Positions 62,527-64,000 of a DNA stretch of 64,000 bases are shown one piece after another. The position numbers and the translations under genes are program-made. Numbering within the stretch: the first letter of the stretch is position 1; each line of letters begins with the position of its first letter. Origin of the DNA: Liolophura sinensis (taxonomy: Eukaryota; Mollusca; Polyplacophora; Chitonida; Chitonidae); assembly GCF_032854445.1 (NCBI RefSeq), contig NC_088300.1:40826458-40890457 (forward strand). Reading direction: 5' to 3'. The notes below the pieces were generated by a model. The model saw only the letters and a list, made by a program, of their open reading frames with translations, searched no databases and was not told the DNA's origin.

Positions 62527-62690
62527 TTGAGTTAACTCAGTATAGAGTAGAAGCCTGAAGAATGACCGTTCTGTATCAAGCTAGTCTCCGTCCTTGTCAC
62601 CACTGACGTTGTTGTTGTTGTAGCTTGGGTCCTGCCATCGGCGCTGACACAAGCAAACACAATACAATGAAGCTACATTTCCAATATTTC
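62527..62690 (-). other. HTT: Probable 5' UTR (leader) exon of HTT
   Basis: The ATG exon begins just after a pyrimidine tract and AG at 60802-60803, so a spliced leader exon must lie upstream. A strong donor (ACTCAA then GTGAGT) sits at 62521-62527 on the minus strand and would join to that acceptor. The 5' limit is not visible; no TATA box is evident. The upper coordinate is a guess. Confidence 0.5.
62597..62638 (-). promoter_or_regulatory. Upstream ORF in the HTT leader, 13 codons, contains QQQQ
   Basis: On the minus strand an ATG at 62638-62636 opens a 13-codon frame reading MAGPKLQQQQRQW, closed by TGA at 62599-62597. The four Gln are all CAA. It lies in the proposed leader exon, with no other ATG before the donor. 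The context is weak (C at -3, G at +4). The human HTT mRNA also has a short inhibitory uORF (established knowledge); an equivalent role here is inference. Confidence 0.45.
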
Positions 62691-62699
62691 ACACTCGAA

Positions 62700-64000
62700 C
62701 AGTGTTCGACTGACTGATGTGCTACTCAACGGACAAATCGCACATAACCTGGTATTAGTGTGGAGATAATTAAGAAAACAAACATGATTATCTCCGTGGT
62801 TTTGACTCCTGTCTGTTCCAGTCAACTTCCGTCTACTCCAATCACGTGACTTGTCCGGATTACGACAATACTGCACTACCAAAGCTATTTTCTTGAGGTG
62901 AAATATGGTGTAATGTTTTCGTGTGAGTCGACTCACTGACATGTCGAAATAGCCTTCTCAGGAGAGGGCGATTGGTTTTTAATTAATTTACGGATTAAGT
63001 AATGCATATCCTGTAGATTGTCAATTGACTAAATAAAGGATCATAGACCTACAGCTAGAGGCCTAAACTGGCCAAGTACCGGTAGTTAGCGTGTTAGCGC
63101 AGCAGAGTGGCACAGGAGAAGACCCATCGAATGCTCGCTGTGAGTCCAGCTCATGTAGGCTTCATCTCTGGTCATATGTACGCGGGATGGTCTTACAGCA
63201 ACCCGTGAATTGTTTTGACTTCATACGTTACGGGTTCTAGGCCCCTATCAGTTGGTGTTTTAAGAATATATAGGACCTAGTATTATTTGACGCCCGATGG
63301 CCCTTTATAAATCAGCTGTGAATTATACGGGTTGCAATTTTATAAGTGCGCTTGTGACTTTTTTTTTTATTAAATACAGAGCCAAACAATTTTGAAAAAC
63401 AACTACTTATTTATGGCTATAATTTCTCTAAAACCATTGAAATCGTCCTTCGAACACGAGATAAAGACGATCTCCAGCTGCATGACCTATAAGAGTTCAT
63501 CTGTGTTGGTCTCGATTATTACACAAATGATGCACCGGGGATTCTTGGGTATGTTTTAATATGTCATTTGTTACATGTACATGAACCGTGTATTCACCCC
63601 TAGAATTGCCATTTACCAGTTTGGAAATAGCAAATGCTACTTCCTCGGGCCTATAAAGGGGCTATAGGCCCTATACAAAGGGAATTCAGTCCACGAATGA
63701 CTGGCTATAAATTTTCTAAAAATTAAGATTGCGTTGTCTGAAAAAGTCATGTATGGCTTACCGAGATTTTCAAATTGTGTTAACCAGGTGCTAGATTCAA
63801 ATAGGTCTGTTAATGTAGGGTTGTGTTACTGGGTTTCGTTCAAATTCCAGCAACGCTTAATTGAGGTCACCGCCATTACAAAACTGTTGAAAAGTCATTT
63901 AGCTTTTTCACTATTAAGATACCCTATTTTTAATTAATTTTTTTCAATTCGTGTAGTAATTACGAAAAAAACAAAACAAAAAAAAACAAATATACAGTAT
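62700..64000. other. Upstream flank of HTT, no gene recognised
   Basis: Contains the SINE at 63080-63250 and otherwise AT-rich unique sequence. The short ORFs have no recognisable product. The HTT promoter should lie near 62.6-63 kb; no core element stands out. Confidence 0.4.
63080..63250 (+). mobile_element. SINE family A copy, diverged
   Basis: GTTAGCGTGTTAGCGCAGCA, CGCTGTGAGTCCAGCTCATG and TAGGCTTCATCTCTGGTCAT follow the family order. Confidence 0.65.

Noticed and set aside
63734-63937. 67-codon plus-strand ORF near the right edge
   Set aside because: No recognisable domain, no splice or start support; length is expected by chance in this composition.

Overview
This is a window of animal nuclear DNA. 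It has long AT-rich introns with GT-AG splice sites, many tRNA-derived SINEs, small DNA transposons and an unusually large number of minisatellites, and no prokaryotic features. Gene content and SINE style suggest a lophotrochozoan, most likely a marine mollusc; the species cannot be named from sequence alone.

Nearly the whole window is one minus-strand gene, the huntingtin homologue (HTT). I traced it exon by exon from ATG (60792) to TAA (11281): 58 coding exons plus a probable non-coding leader exon near 62.5 kb. With six single-base insertions discounted, the exons join in frame into about 3,032 residues covering human huntingtin end to end. The N-terminal 17-residue segment is conserved, but there is no polyglutamine or proline-rich tract, and the positions of human Ser13 and Ser16 are Gly and Val. 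The leader holds a short upstream ORF with four CAA (Gln) codons.

Region by region: 1-2.2 kb holds the last four exons of a convergent plus-strand gene (coiled coil plus hydrophobic segments, unrecognised). 2.2-11.3 kb is its 3' UTR, intergenic DNA and probably the HTT 3' UTR, with SINE remnants. 11.3-60.8 kb holds the HTT coding exons. 60.8-62.5 kb is the first HTT intron. 62.5-64 kb is leader, promoter region and flanking DNA.

The most unusual structure is a set of tandem arrays grown from exon edges. At least seven arrays in the two genes repeat one splice site together with a slice of its exon. The array at exon 10 has 39-bp units (13 codons) that repeat the 5' splice site and stay open in the HTT frame for several units. 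Alternative donor choice there could in principle add 13-residue blocks.

The six one-base disruptions in HTT exons 10, 14, 45 and 47 are all insertions. They look like assembly consensus errors rather than gene decay, because every other exon and splice site is intact.
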